The notes under the pieces are model-generated. The model saw nothing but the letters and a program-made list of their open reading frames with translations, was not told the DNA's origin and did no database searches. A program made the position numbers and the translations under genes. This document shows, piece by piece, positions 26,401-38,508 of a stretch of DNA of 64,000 nucleotides. The DNA lies in the NCBI GenBank assembly GCA_002943765.1, contig PQWQ01000014.1, forward strand, positions 620,001 to 684,000, written 5' to 3'. This DNA comes from Psoroptes ovis (taxonomy: Eukaryota; Arthropoda; Arachnida; Sarcoptiformes; Psoroptidae). Every line of letters starts with the position of its first letter. Position 1 is the stretch's first letter.

Positions 26401-29400
26401 ACAATTGAAGAATGGATCTGATCGTTGTAAGTTTTCTTTTTTTGAATAAATGAATTCCATAAATTTAAACAATTTAACCATTAATTGTTTTAATTTGATC
26501 CATGTAATATTTGCTTCACCGGTATCAATCGAGGTTACTGTTGGCGTATCAATGGCATATTTTTCATTTATGAATGCTGAAAATTGATAAAGATATTTTG
26601 TTTTATTTTTTGTTGATAATGGTGTTACTGTTGTTGATGTTTGACCAAATAATTCTATCAATGGCATTTCAAATAATATTCCTTTTTGTAATAATGTAAT
26701 TATTTCTTGTTCATTAATATTGCTATGATCATCATTAATATAAATACGATGCCAATGATCACTTCTTGATATGATTGTTTGTGGTAAATAGCTGATTATA
26801 TTCAATGCTATTTCCGTTATTTGGGCATCAAATGAATCGTTGATTGAAGTTAAATCGTTCAATGAACGATAGAATAAATATTGCATATCGGCAGAATCGT
26901 TTTGACCAGCATTGGATAATGGTGAATCATAAAATAAAATTGCATTAACTTCTTGATAAAGTTTATCGTACAAACTGAGCATCATGGCCAAATAGGCATC
27001 AATATCGATTTCGATAGAATCATTTGAATCCAATTTATTTTTTGATATTTTTTTAAATTCTTCATTAAACAAATATATTAAACGTTCGACATATATTTCC
27101 ATTGTGAATAACGTGAAAAACTTGGGAAATTGATAAGATTGTAATGATATTAATTGTTGTTGCTTTGTTAGAAACATATTTTTCAATGACGAATTATTAT
27201 AGCAATTTTTAGCTTTGATATGACGTAAAAATGACCAACAAATATATTTTGATAAGCGATAATTGAATTTTAATGAACTCAAATTTTGCACCAAATCTTT
27301 GATTAATTTATCGACCGAATTCGAATTAATATCACTTTGTTGCTTACTAAGTAGTTCCGAAACCCATTGACTTACAGTGCGATTATTTTCGAAACGTGGT
27401 AACCATATACACATGTTTAAAATATTTGACGCATCGATTGCAGGAAATGAATCGATGTCATCATTATCATCATCATAAGTACCACAGTCGGATAAATTGA
27501 CGAATGTTTGAATTTTATTCAAATATTGTATACTCGGTGGTAATTGATTCATTAAACGCCACATAGTTGCTAATGAATAATCGATAGCGCAGAGACCAAA
27601 TGAACCGAATTGTGGGAAACGTTTCATATGATTATTATCGTCAGAATTTTGTTGATGATTTTGTTTTATATCAAAATCATACTGATAGCCAATGTATTGC
27701 CATAGATCCAATAATGAATTATAGAATTGATCATATGATAATGATTGAAAACCAGCCAACATGAAATTACATGCAATACCATCTAATTTGGGCTTAAAAT
27801 TTCGTAATGACGATGGTTTAGGTGTTGTTGTGGTGACATCCATTAAATGATAGAATCGCGGATGCAATATAAAATCAAATACATTCAGATTATTAAGATT
27901 ATCCATGGTCATCGATGAAGGTGTTGCTGAGTTTTGAGAAATCAAATGACTAAAATAGTTTAGTTCGATTTTTTTATCAACAAAAAATTTAATATTTCGA
28001 AATGAATCAGGAGATTTTTGGATTTCTTCTAATTTAACTTTTATTAGATCTTCTTTTGATTTCGGTGGAATACGTATTTTTTGTTCATCGCTATCAGTTA
28101 TAATTAGATTCAATAAATTGTGATTAATTTGCTCGAATAAATAGCCAGGCGTATCATAGAGATTTTTACACATGTATTCAAATAAATGAATGATGCGTCC
28201 AATAAATAATATTTGTGCAGCCGATATCGAGCATCTATTATTCGATAATTTCATTGATATTTCATTCAATGCTAATCCAACTAATGAAAATACATGTTTT
28301 CGTTGTAATAATTTCAGATTGTGAAACAAAAACAACATCAATTGTGCGTGCTCAACGTTAAGATCTTCTTGAAAATCTGGACATTCTGGATTGAAAAATG
28401 AAACTTCGCCTTTGAATGACAGTGCTGATTGTTTGAGTTTATTAATGAAACCTCTCCATATTTGTATGGTCGTTGAATTAAAATCACATTTAATATCTTC
28501 TTGTTCTTTTTGTTGTCGCAATAATATTATTTGTGCTAAAATTGCCAAACTACGTACACCATGATACAATGGCCATGAACATTCCGATTCAAAACTCGGT
28601 TTAAAACCAAGATATGCAAGTAAAGAATTTTGTTGTTCATCTGATAAAATTTGCACGGCGACTAAATTATGCATCAATGATGTTAAAGAATTTGAAAATC
28701 TATTGAATGTTTTCGATGTAAGTGGTGAAAGTGTTTGAACATTATCCATTTCTGAATCTAAATCTTGTATAACATGTGCTAATACAATTAATTGCGCATC
28801 AGTAAGCATTTGTTTGAAATAGGATCTCAACGCATCAATCTTAGAACAAATGAAATAATAATTAAGATGATCCAATATCGAAATGACTAGTTCATAATGG
28901 CTTTCAATATCACGTTCTGACATCGTTTTAAGATCCGATGTTTGTTTGGCCATTGTTCTCACTGCCGATTCATTTTTATCAGCTTTATTAAATTGTTCAT
29001 TGAATGTTTCAAATAGAACAGAATTTTTCAAATCAAGTTCATTTTCAAAAACTTCATCATCATCTTTGCTACTTGCTGTGCGATTATTTTGTTGATGTTG
29101 TTCAATGAACTTTCTTCCAATCGATTTGAATTCATCATCATGTTTGTATTGTGATTCATTTTCGTTTCTTGAACTAGCATTCGAATCCATGGCTAATTTA
29201 CTGCGTGAATGGCGCAATAATGTTGCTCGACGATAAGCGGCTGATAAATAACTGAAAAGTAAATATATGACATTTAGATTACTTGATACAATCATGTCAA
29301 TACGTTGCCATGCCGAATAATGACCAAATTTATTATATTTAAATGTAGCATTTATGGCTCGATTATTATTTGATGCATTTGTTGTCATTGTATTGGCAAC

Positions 29401-31538
29401 AGATATCGATGTTCGCGATGAACTTGGACTCAATTCAACCGGTGTTGATGCAGGTGTTGTCGTCACACTTGCTATATTCATCAATGATGGCTGAACATTA
29501 AATGAAAATTTTTTGAAGAAATTGAGCTTTTCAATGTTCTTAGTATGACTATCTGAATCATTATCAACATCATCAAACTGTTCTTCGAAGGTATTATTTG
29601 CTTGATCACCAAATTCCAAATGTAAATCATTATATAGGATTGACATCAATTCTAATGCATGTTTAGCCAATGGGATGCATAAGAGATTATAACCGTGAGA
29701 ACGCTTATTCGATGTTGTTTGTTTTGTATTTAGAATCATTTGTAAACCAGTCAACAATAACCATGCAGTGAACATGTGGGCATTTTGACTTATTTGTCCA
29801 GCAACACGATTTGAATGACGGAAAATTTCAAAGACTTTATCGTATAGCTGTAAACTTTTTTCGATAATATTCAATGTCAATCGCTCTGATCGAGTCAATT
29901 CAGAAGAGTCAGCCAATGAAACAGTAGCTAGATTCGATGATTGATCGTTTTGACTCGCATATGATATCAATGAAAGACAAGCCATTAATGCAGCCTGAAC
30001 AAGCACAATCATTTTTGATACACGATCACAGCTTAATGGCTCTAACAAACGATCCAATTTGAATACATCATCAACAAGCTCAATATCAGCAAGAAGAAGA
30101 TCACAGATCAGATCAAAATTTCCACCATCCCAGCGATGAAAACGAAGATTGGCGCCTTCTTCGATAGCCAATAAATGTAATAGATAAGGACGCAGCAAAG
30201 TGTAATTATTGACCATATTCAATACAGAAGTTGCACCACCAACATATTGAAAATACATTTGATTATGACTTATCAAATAAGATCTAATCTGATGCATCGA
30301 TTGATTTTTAGATGTTGGTTGTTGCGTAGAATTAGATTCAGCAGCAGTAACATTAGTCAATGAATATGGTTTAACAAGCATTGAAACAGATTTAGTTGGT
30401 AAGTGCAATAATGCCGATGATGACGATGTTAAAGTTGGTGATGATGAAACAATAGACAAATCATTCGGATTATTTGCAGCCGTATTTGAAAAAATAAATG
30501 GTGTAAGTAATTGATCGAAAAATTCTTCTTTGGAGTTCTTTTCTAATAAATTTTGGGCTAAACGAATACGTTTGACTGAAGATGAAGATTGTATTATATC
30601 ATTATTAAATGATGATGATGATGATCCTGAATCAATATTTGACGATGTTGATTGATGCAAACGTAAAGTATCAGGCATCGGTTTCATGCGCAACATTTGA
30701 CACAATGATATCAAATCTTTTTGCAATGACGATCTATTATGATCATTTGATGTAATATTTTCATGATTATCAATTAACATGAAACTCAAAAATTTGATCA
30801 AACGATATTTTATGAAATATCGGTAATAATCATCGGTGTCGGGATCCAATTCATTAGTATTGCTCATTTGTTTTAAAAATTGTGCATTAAATTCACTGTA
30901 ATTATTTTCATCATCTTTCAGTGAATATGATGATATTTCATTCAATAAAAATTGTAGAATATATATCAAAATTTCAGACACTGTCGATAGATGTAAACGC
31001 GAAACTTTGATGGAAGAAATGAAATTAATAATTAATAGGAATTCATTGGATATCGATAATTGAGAAACTTACTCAATTGTACTTCAGTAAGAAGTACATG
31101 ACCACATAATGTCATTAAAGGCATCAAATACGAGCGTTCATTTGCAGCGAAATGTATCATATTATTTTTGCTGAATACAATTTTAAAAAATGTTAAAAAC
31201 TGTACATAAAAAAACTTACATCAGACAACTTACCATAGTTCTAGTGTTTTGATTAACGATTCCATATCTTGACGTGATATGGGCGATTGCAGCTCAATAG
31301 TTGCATTACTAGATCCTGATGATGCTGTTTGTTGTTGATCATCATCATTTTGGGATGTTAAATCATCAATAAACGCTTTTATTTGATCTGAATCAAATGT
31401 TAACGATGTTTGTTCTTGATGTTCATTATTATCGGCGATATTACTTTCGATTAACTGTTGATGTTGATTTAGCCATGATAAATAAGGGCCGGTGAAAAAA
31501 TCTACCAGCTGTTTCAAATGTTCTTTAGTCTCATCCAT
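11484..31538 (-). CDS. UBR4: UBR4 (p600/Pushover) giant E3 ubiquitin ligase
   Basis: Six coding exons, 31538-31234, 31170-31073, 30980-17886, 17781-12604, 12517-11796 and 11711-11484, close in frame for 6541 residues. Human UBR4 is about 5180; the excess is Ser/Asn/Gln and acidic inserts. The UBR box, which binds N-degrons, lies near residues 2120-2190 (HCHTCKMLDGVGVC, then FFCDCGAKEDGSC). An acidic region near 3360-3760 contains a UIM-like motif (EIAIALSLEE). A Cys-rich zinc segment near 4800 reads CPRCSSVVLANPGVCTNCG. The C-terminal E3 module begins with a hemi-RING near 6183 (CSICREGYAYQPQK) and continues with a conserved His/Cys region across exons 5 and 6. The ATG at 31538 (AAAATGG context) is chosen; the few upstream in-frame codons look like a 5' splice remnant. 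It is head-to-head with GORASP. Confidence 0.95.
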
Positions 31539-32032
31539 TTTGTACCATTTTTTTCTAATATTAATATCATACAAAAATATAAATATGAAAATATGCTGAA
31601 TAATTTGAAATAATGATGAAAACTATAGATTCTTTATGAAATGCGTAGTTTTATTTTATGTTCTACATTTAACAGAAAAATCGAGATTCTACGCTTTAAC
31701 AATATGAAATTGACAATAAAGTAAATCAGAATTAGAAGAAAAACAAAAACATTTATCAAACATATGTCTTAATTATTGAAAATTGATAAATTTTAAACGA
31801 ATTTTCATATTGAAAAAATATTATCGCTTGAAAACATCAAAATAAAAACAGATTCTTTTGCAAAAAAAAAAAAAAAAAAAACAATTAAAAAAGTCTACGA
31901 ACGATTGAATTGAGAATAATCATCATCATGAGAACAAAACACAAATGATTATGTAAAACTTACAAAATGACATTGTATTCATTGTTGATTGAAACAAAAT
32001 ATGACAATAAAATAAAAAGAATATACACTTAC

Positions 32033-32100
32033 CAAGCTTAAATCATTTGATTATTCTTTCTCCTCTTCGTTTTCTGATTTCGTTTTGTTTGATAATCTTT
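32033..32100 (-). other. Candidate UBR4 5' UTR exon
   Basis: On the minus strand a tract ending TTTTTAG precedes 68 bases that end at a strong GTAAGTG donor. The segment contains a tiny upstream reading frame (ATG-ATT-TAA) and no frame joining the UBR4 start, so it would be untranslated. Splice signals only; unproven. Confidence 0.35.
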
Positions 32101-32510
32101 CTAAAAATAAAAATAAAAATATTGAAATACTTATTGTGAAATGAAAAGCAAGAAAAACAAATTTTTGAAAAAAATGTCAATGAAAATTAATACTTGTTAA
32201 ATGATGTTTGTTTACAAATAAAAAAGAAAAATCAATAAACAATTGATTTTTATGAACTTTTATAGACGATAATTTCAAAAAATATTAATTAAAAATTGAA
32301 TTTGAGTCGGTTTATATTTTTCAATTGATGAAAAACAACTTGAACATGGAATTTTTTTTTTGTTTATTTTTTGCTAATCTACCACTGCTACAAATTTTTT
32401 TTCGACAAACACCGATTCTTTACCGCTTCATTCATCAATGCTTCTACCTTTTTAATTTTTCCTTTTTTTTCGAAGGTTTATTTATTTATTTTTATAATTT
32501 TTAAAGATCC

Positions 32511-32590
32511 GATTAACCTTTTTCTATCAATAAACAATTGATTAACCTTTTTTTGTTGACAAACGTTGTTTTTGAATGGGATTAACCTGC
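32511..32590 (+). promoter_or_regulatory. Triplicated GATTAACCT motif upstream of GORASP
   Basis: GATTAACCT occurs at 32511, 32540 and 32580 in the same orientation, each followed by a T-rich stretch, 155-235 bases before the GORASP ATG. This looks like a cluster of transcription-factor sites; the factor is unknown. Confidence 0.35.
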
Positions 32591-32744
32591 TTTTTTCTGA
32601 TTTTTAAAAGCCTGACGTGTAAAACTCTTAACGATGAATTGAGTTTTTCACATTGAATTTGATTTACCGAAATTCTGTTCTGATTTATTTTGATTTTAAA
32701 TTTTAGATTTAATTTTTTGTTTTAATCATTTAACACTTGAAAAT

Positions 32745-34639
32745 ATGGGTGGATCACAATCGACTGAAATTCCTGGCGGTGGTACTGAAGGATATCATGT
32801 TTTAAAGGTTTGTTTTATCAAAATAAAAGATGATTCAGATTTCAACATGAAAATAATTGAACATATCGTTAAAGGTACAAGAAGATTCACCTGGTTCACG
32901 TGCCGGTTTAGAACCATATTTTGATTACATAATTGTTGCTGGTAATACTCGTTTGGTATGTGATCTTGTAATGCATTTTTGTATCTTTTAATTTTACTAT
33001 AATTGACTTATCACTTAATTAGAATCAAATGAATGATGACTTGAAAGATATTCTAAAATCGCACATTGATAAAACACTACGTTTGATCGTCTATAATTCA
33101 AAACAACAAAATATCAGAAGTGTTGATATTGTTCCGACAAACAATTGGAATGGACAAGGTTTATTAGGTGTTAGTATACGTTTTGCATCGTTTGAAAATG
33201 CAAATGAAAATGTATGGCATGTGTTGGATGTTGCACCAAATTCACCTGCTGATTTGGCCGGTTTAAAACCATATCGTGATTATATTATTGGTGCAGATTC
33301 ATTTTTACAAAATGTATGTTTCCAATTTTATAAATTAAATTCTTTTATAGATTGCATTATTTTCATTTGCCAGAACGATGACATCTTCAATCTGATACAA
33401 ACATATGAAGGCAAATCATTAAAATTATTTGTTTATAATATTGACACTGATTCTTGTCGTGAAGTTGTTATTGTGCCTAACTCGTATGTAATCCATGAAA
33501 GCCTTATTAAATCAAAATTTCAATTTCTTAATTTCGTTCATAGTAATTGGGGCGGTTCTGGTCTCCTTGGGTGTGATATTGGCTATGGATATTTACATAG
33601 AATACCTAAAACACAGAAATCGAATGATCATGAGACTTCACCTTTATCGGTGTCAAAGGATGACAATGTCCCTAAAATACAATCGACAAATCTAACACCG
33701 CAAAAACAATCTTCTCCTGAAATGAATCAACTTTGGACTGGTAATAATTTACTCGTAGGACAATCAAATGACTTGCCTAAGCCGATGCCTGTGGTGATAG
33801 CATCATCAAGATCATCAGATGTAATACCTAAAAATACAGGCGATGAAAAACAGCAATCACAAACAACGGGATTAACAACGCTAATCTCACCGGTGACAAC
33901 TACGATAACAACTTCAGTGACTTCCATGCCTTCAGCCGCACCAATATCAGCAGTAGATAAGCCGTCAGCAACAATTACCCCTCCATTCAATCAATCTGCA
34001 TCGTCAGTATCGAAAACATTTCAGCCTCCACCAATTATCAGCAGTAATCAGACAACTTCATATTTCACTCCTGCCGCGCCATTCAACAATAATAATCCCA
34101 TTCCCAATCCGATTTCATCTGCATCTTCATCAGGAGTTCCCTCATTTCCCACAACATCATCTTATGATCCGATAACTGGCATATCACAACAATTCGGACA
34201 GTCTTTGAATTTCAATAATCCGCCGCCACCACCACCACCAATTTCAAGTTCAACTATGATGTCTACGGCGCCGATACAACCCCCCTTTATATCTAGCTAT
34301 CAATCATCAATAGCATCATCATCATCATCATCATCAATGCCTTTTATGACAGGAGGACAAATTCAGCCTCCACCGATGTTTACGATGCCTTCACCATCGG
34401 TGATTGGACCACCACCTTATAGTTCAACGTCGGTATCGTCAACATCATCATTGCCAGCATATAAACCAACTGCATTTCCTGGTGCAACTGCATCTTATCC
34501 ATCACCTTCAGATAATTTTTATGGACAACAGTCATCAAATCAAATGGGCTCTTTGCCTTCTGAAAATGCATCGTCAACTACAACCGGAGCTATGTCATCA
34601 TCGAATGTAATGATGATGTCAACACCGCCTTCGCAATAA
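32745..34639 (+). CDS. GORASP2: Golgi reassembly-stacking protein (GRASP55/65)
   Basis: Exons 32745-32807, 32875-32955, 33023-33313, 33374-33483 and 33544-34639 join in frame for 546 residues. The N-terminus MGGSQSTEIPGGGTEGYHV is the hallmark N-myristoylated GRASP start (Gly2). Two PDZ-like GRASP domains follow at about residues 13-105 and 106-200 (SPGSRAGLEPYFDYI; NSPADLAGLKPYRDYIIG; NWGGSGLLGCDIGYGYLH). The remaining 330 residues are Pro/Ser/Thr-rich with a Pro run, as in the regulatory C-terminal region of the family. GRASPs tether Golgi cisternae and support unconventional secretion. Vertebrates have two paralogues; I use the GORASP2 symbol loosely. The final splice divides a Ser codon before the conserved NWGG. 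Confidence 0.95.
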
Positions 34640-34857
34640 ATAATATAATTATTTGATTTAAAAGCATATATTTTTTTAATTGAATAAAATTTTAAAATTT
34701 TTCTCGAAAATTAATAATAACAATTAATGAAATCGAAGTATAAGTAGAAATGGTTGATTTGGACGTTGTGAATAATACGAACTTGTATTTTGTTGATTTT
34801 GAATTTTTTATTATTATTTTAAATTTATATATTTATTCATACGTTTAAAATTGATTA

Positions 34858-35816
34858 ATGGGTTGCGCAACATCAAGTAAGCTAATGAAATATGTCATTA
34901 TTTCAAATTTATAAATTGTTTTTCTTCATAATAAGAAAATTTTGAACCAAATGAGGGTCGTTTTCAAGAAAAATCGAATAAAATAAAACATGTCAAAACA
35001 GACACAGTTGCTGATAAAAGTACAAGTACAAGCGAAAAAAATGATCAAACAAAAATTTTGATGAAAAATTCAAAAATCGCTTCGATTAATGTGTCCGATG
35101 ATGGACAAATGAATCAAATTAAATCAAAATTTTCAAATGTTAAAAGTAAAATTGATTCAAAAATTGTGAACAGAAAAGTGATGTCGAATGCAAAAAGTTC
35201 AATATCATTATCGAATGCTAATAGTTCAATGGTTGGATCAACATTTTCTGATGCAGCATCAACATTATCTGCAAATCAATCTAATGCAGTAAGTTCTGTT
35301 GTGTATGGTGCAAATTCTGCTATGAGCGGTTCAGCAATACAGCCAAGTGAATTTGGCAGTAAATTAGATCCAGCAAATCAATCATCATTTGCTGGTTCTA
35401 CCGTGAATAGCACCAATCAAATGTCAAGTTTTGTTGGTGGCAGCAGTAGTAGCGTTTTACCGACAAGTACTATTGTTTCTGGTCAGAAAAGTGCTAAAGG
35501 AAGTAGTATTATTGGATCCGGTGTTAGCACAAGTGGTGTAAACACTAGTAATATTACAAGTGAAGTTACTAATAATAATAGTCGAAATGTTGGAAAATCG
35601 GCCAGTAAAAATTCATTAATTAATAATGAACAACAGCAACGTCGTGGTTCTAAAACTAAAGCTAGTTCAGTTGGCAGTAGTTTTGCATCGGAAACAGGTG
35701 GTGGTGCATCTAGTTCAGCTGTCAGTAGTACAGCTGGTGGTGGCGGTGGTGGTTCAGTATCGGCATCATCAGCATTTTCATCGACAACAAAATCATCAAC
35801 AAAGAGTAAAAATTAA
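34858..35816 (+). CDS. Putative N-myristoylated Ser/Asn/Gly-rich protein, unknown function
   Basis: The long frame begins inside exon 2. A 19-base first exon, 34858-34876, encoding MGCATS, joins across a short intron to 34936-35816, giving 299 residues in frame. MGCATS fits an N-myristoylation signal (Gly2, Ser6), and Cys3 could be palmitoylated, so the protein is predicted to sit on membranes. The next 65 residues are Lys/charged. Residues 100-299 are Ser/Asn/Gly/Ala-rich repeats (GS, SS, SG, SxFA) without hydrophobic segments, then a Lys/Ser tail. The first exon is inferred from splice consensus and phase alone. No homologue recognised. It lies 218 bp after GORASP and about 40-135 bp before the PSME3-like gene, all on the plus strand. 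Confidence 0.6.
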
Positions 35817-35950
35817 TCTTTTTTTTTCTTTTAATGAATATTTGAATTTTATTTTGAATGAAAATTAAATTTTGGAATTTTTCGAAGAGAATTTCTATTC
35901 TATATTATAAAAATAATTTATTCAAAATTAATGGGAAAATTACAAAAAAA

Positions 35951-36745
35951 ATGTCCAAATATAAAGATCAAATGAAATTGATCACATCTAGAATTGAAAA
36001 ATTATATCATAAATCAATCGCAAACAAAAATTTTTCTGGCCTATTCAATGAAAAGCATTTGAAAATATTTAATCATTTTTTCAATGAATATTGTCCACAA
36101 AGATTATTGAATTTTTCAAATGAATTTCATTTTGAAAATTTCGATGAAAATTCAATAATAATTGATGGCCATATGCTAGATGAATTTTTAACATTTAATG
36201 ATTTAGAAATTTATGAAAAATTTTATCAGAGAAATTTTGATGAATATTTTTGTAATTCATCATCGGTCATTTTGATTCCAAATAATGGTAGAGTGATTAG
36301 ATTCAATGAAAATTTTATACGATTTATACAAAAATTATTGGATGAAATTAATTCATTTCAAATGAAATGTAATGAAATAAAATTCATTTTAAATTTAATG
36401 CAATCACCATATGATAAATCGAAGCAATTTTCAAATGAAATATTGCAAATTATTTACAATACAATAGATAATTGTAGCATGGATCTGGAATATAAACAAT
36501 CATGGTTGATTAATGTACATGATAATTTTTATGATATGATCGAATCGATCATAATGAAGCCACAATCAATTGATTTACGATTATTATTCAAACATAATCA
36601 ACACTATGTTTGCATGCAGATCAGAAAAATTTTAGATGGAATCCTCTATAATTATTTGAAAATTTATCAATTATCAATAAAAAATAAAAAAATTATCAAT
36701 GATATATGTCAACAATCATTGATTCATGCAAATTATTGTTCATGA
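35951..36745 (+). CDS. Divergent PA28/PSME3-like proteasome activator
   Basis: A single-exon frame; from the ATG at 35951 it gives 264 residues, close to PA28-gamma (254). An upstream in-frame ATG at 35858 would add 31 basic, Phe/Ile-rich residues unlike the family, so I prefer the later start. Resemblance to the PA28 fold is patchy but collinear: an N-terminal FFNEYCPQRLLNF in place of the family FFPKKLLEL, then VILIPNNGRVI matching the FVMPNG segment, a CNEIKF helix matching CNTVKM, and a C-terminal D-L-R.. block before a Tyr-rich helix. PA28-gamma forms heptamers that cap the 20S proteasome. The activation-loop sequence typical of the family is not recognisable, so function may differ. Assigned by eye; it could be an unrelated helical protein. 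Confidence 0.5.
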   Translation: MSKYKDQMKLITSRIEKLYHKSIANKNFSGLFNEKHLKIFNHFFNEYCPQRLLNFSNEFHFENFDENSIIIDGHMLDEFLTFNDLEIYEKFYQRNFDEYFCNSSSVILIPNNGRVIRFNENFIRFIQKLLDEINSFQMKCNEIKFILNLMQSPYDKSKQFSNEILQIIYNTIDNCSMDLEYKQSWLINVHDNFYDMIESIIMKPQSIDLRLLFKHNQHYVCMQIRKILDGILYNYLKIYQLSIKNKKIINDICQQSLIHANYCS

Positions 36746-36842
36746 AAAAAATAATAATAATAATTTTCAAAAAAATTATTTAATTTATCAAATTTGAATT
36801 TTTTTTAAATATAAACAAGTGTTTTATCATTTTCATTTTCGA

Positions 36843-38508
36843 CTAAACCAGGCACGGATAAATCAGGCTAACATACATACCGATCAATATGCCAACTAAA
36901 ATTGTAAGCGCAGACATTTGTCCAGAAATCGTTGATAAATGTGCTGGCACACATTTCGGTGCATACATAATGCAGAGACTGGAAAAATATCCTGATGTCA
37001 ATGCCATCGTAACAGATCCTGTAATGTAATACCAATCATTTTGAAATATAACGATTAATGTTCTCTCATGACCAATTGGATGATAATTACAAAAAATGAA
37101 AAATGGTATATACAATAATCTTAATAAACTGAATATAATAATGTATCGAGGTCCTGGCCATTGTAAAAATTGTGCTAATAAATTTCCAATTGTTGCAAAC
37201 AAATTGAATGATAGGAAGCAAAATATTGGTGAAAAGTAATCATCATCAATGAAATTATTATTCTGTTTGATTCTTGCATGTAGAGCTGGAAATAATGACA
37301 ATGATACTATGTAAATCAGTATTATATTCAATAATAACATCCAAATCGATTTAAATACACGAAAATATTGTTGATATTTTGATTCTTTTTTAATGAACAA
37401 TAATTGTTTGTCTTTCATTGTTTTACCATCATAGGAAACTGATGATTGTAATGCACGTCCTAAATGCGTACAACGATCTTTATTATTATTATTATTTTTA
37501 GATTTTTTCGTATCGCCCATTTTTTCAAAACAACTAGGACATTCGTTGATAGATTGTATTAGATTTAAATTTGTATTCCACATTGATGGTGTTGCATAAA
37601 ATTTGAAAAATTCCTGTTGAAATTTTAAATTGATCAGTGGAAATGATCCGATTCATAATCGGTTGTGTATGTGAATGTTGAACTTACATTTTTATTTACA
37701 TAAAATTGTCCCAAAAAACAAATGAACAATATGATGACAGCAGATGTAAAAAATATTAATGCTACAATATTTTCTTTAGGTGATAATGCTATTGATATAA
37801 TCATTAAAATGGCTGCAATTGTACCACTCATATTCATGCCCATTGTAACTGAATTTGTATAATTCATCGGAAATCGTGCAGCTAAACCATAAACACAACC
37901 TTGATAGATGCCATTGGCTAAATTAATTAAAACTGCTAATAACATTGTTAACCAAAAAAATATTGATGGCCATTCACTCGAATCAACCAATGACAATGAA
38001 GTTATGAATAAAAATACTAATATTTGAGCAATCAATGAGAATGTTATCCGATGTGTGAGGTTACTACTTTTTCTATGATTATCACCAATATTATTTATGA
38101 ATAATTTAAAATAGATTCCTATTAATCATTTTAATTAGTCATTTACTTACTGTGCCCCATCACTAAGCATGAACATGTTAAAAATTTGTAATAAAATATT
38201 GGGTAATTTACTGGCAATACCAAGATATGATAAAAATGAATTACGATAATTGTCAATTTCAGCCGTTGAATTTGTGACATTTAATTTATATGAAACAAAA
38301 TATTTATCAGCATTGATCAGCATATTCCATGGCAATAATGTGCCAATACCGTTGATGAAGAAAATAATGAATATTATTTTCATTCTATAAAATTAGAGAA
38401 TTATAATCATTATAAAATTATAAGGGGAATTTCCATTATTAAATTGATCTAATCATTGATTTACCTATCAATCGGAATATCAGCTATAATTTTTTGTGAT
38501 TTAACCAT
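36843..38508 (-). CDS. Equilibrative nucleoside transporter (SLC29/ENT family)
   Basis: Exons 38508-38465, 38384-38151, 38072-37688 and 37613-36843 close in frame for 477 residues, typical of ENTs (about 450-530). The first membrane segment carries the hallmark INGIGTLLPWNMLINADKYF. A glycosylated first loop (NVTNST) follows, then many membrane segments, a long cytoplasmic loop rich in Lys/Asn between TM6 and TM7, and a final segment ending YPCLV. The motif FPMNYTNSVTMGMNMSG matches the TM4-TM5 region of the family, and CVPAHLSTISGQM sits in the late segments. ENTs move nucleosides and nucleobases down their gradient across the plasma or lysosomal membrane. Substrate range cannot be read from sequence. 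The final intron begins GTAAGT and its unspliced frame stops shortly after the donor. Confidence 0.92.

Larger units (their letters stand above)
31539..32744. other. UBR4/GORASP divergent promoter region
   Basis: A 1.2-kb gap between two head-to-head genes. It holds a 20-A run near 31862-31881, a candidate non-coding UBR4 exon at 32033-32100, and three direct GATTAACCT copies at 32511, 32540 and 32580 on the GORASP side. No coding frame is supported. Confidence 0.55.

Noticed and set aside
31539..31574. Upstream start of UBR4 at 31574
   Set aside because: The added residues (YDINIRKKWYK) follow an ATATTAG that looks like a splice acceptor, and the ATG at 31538 has a better context.
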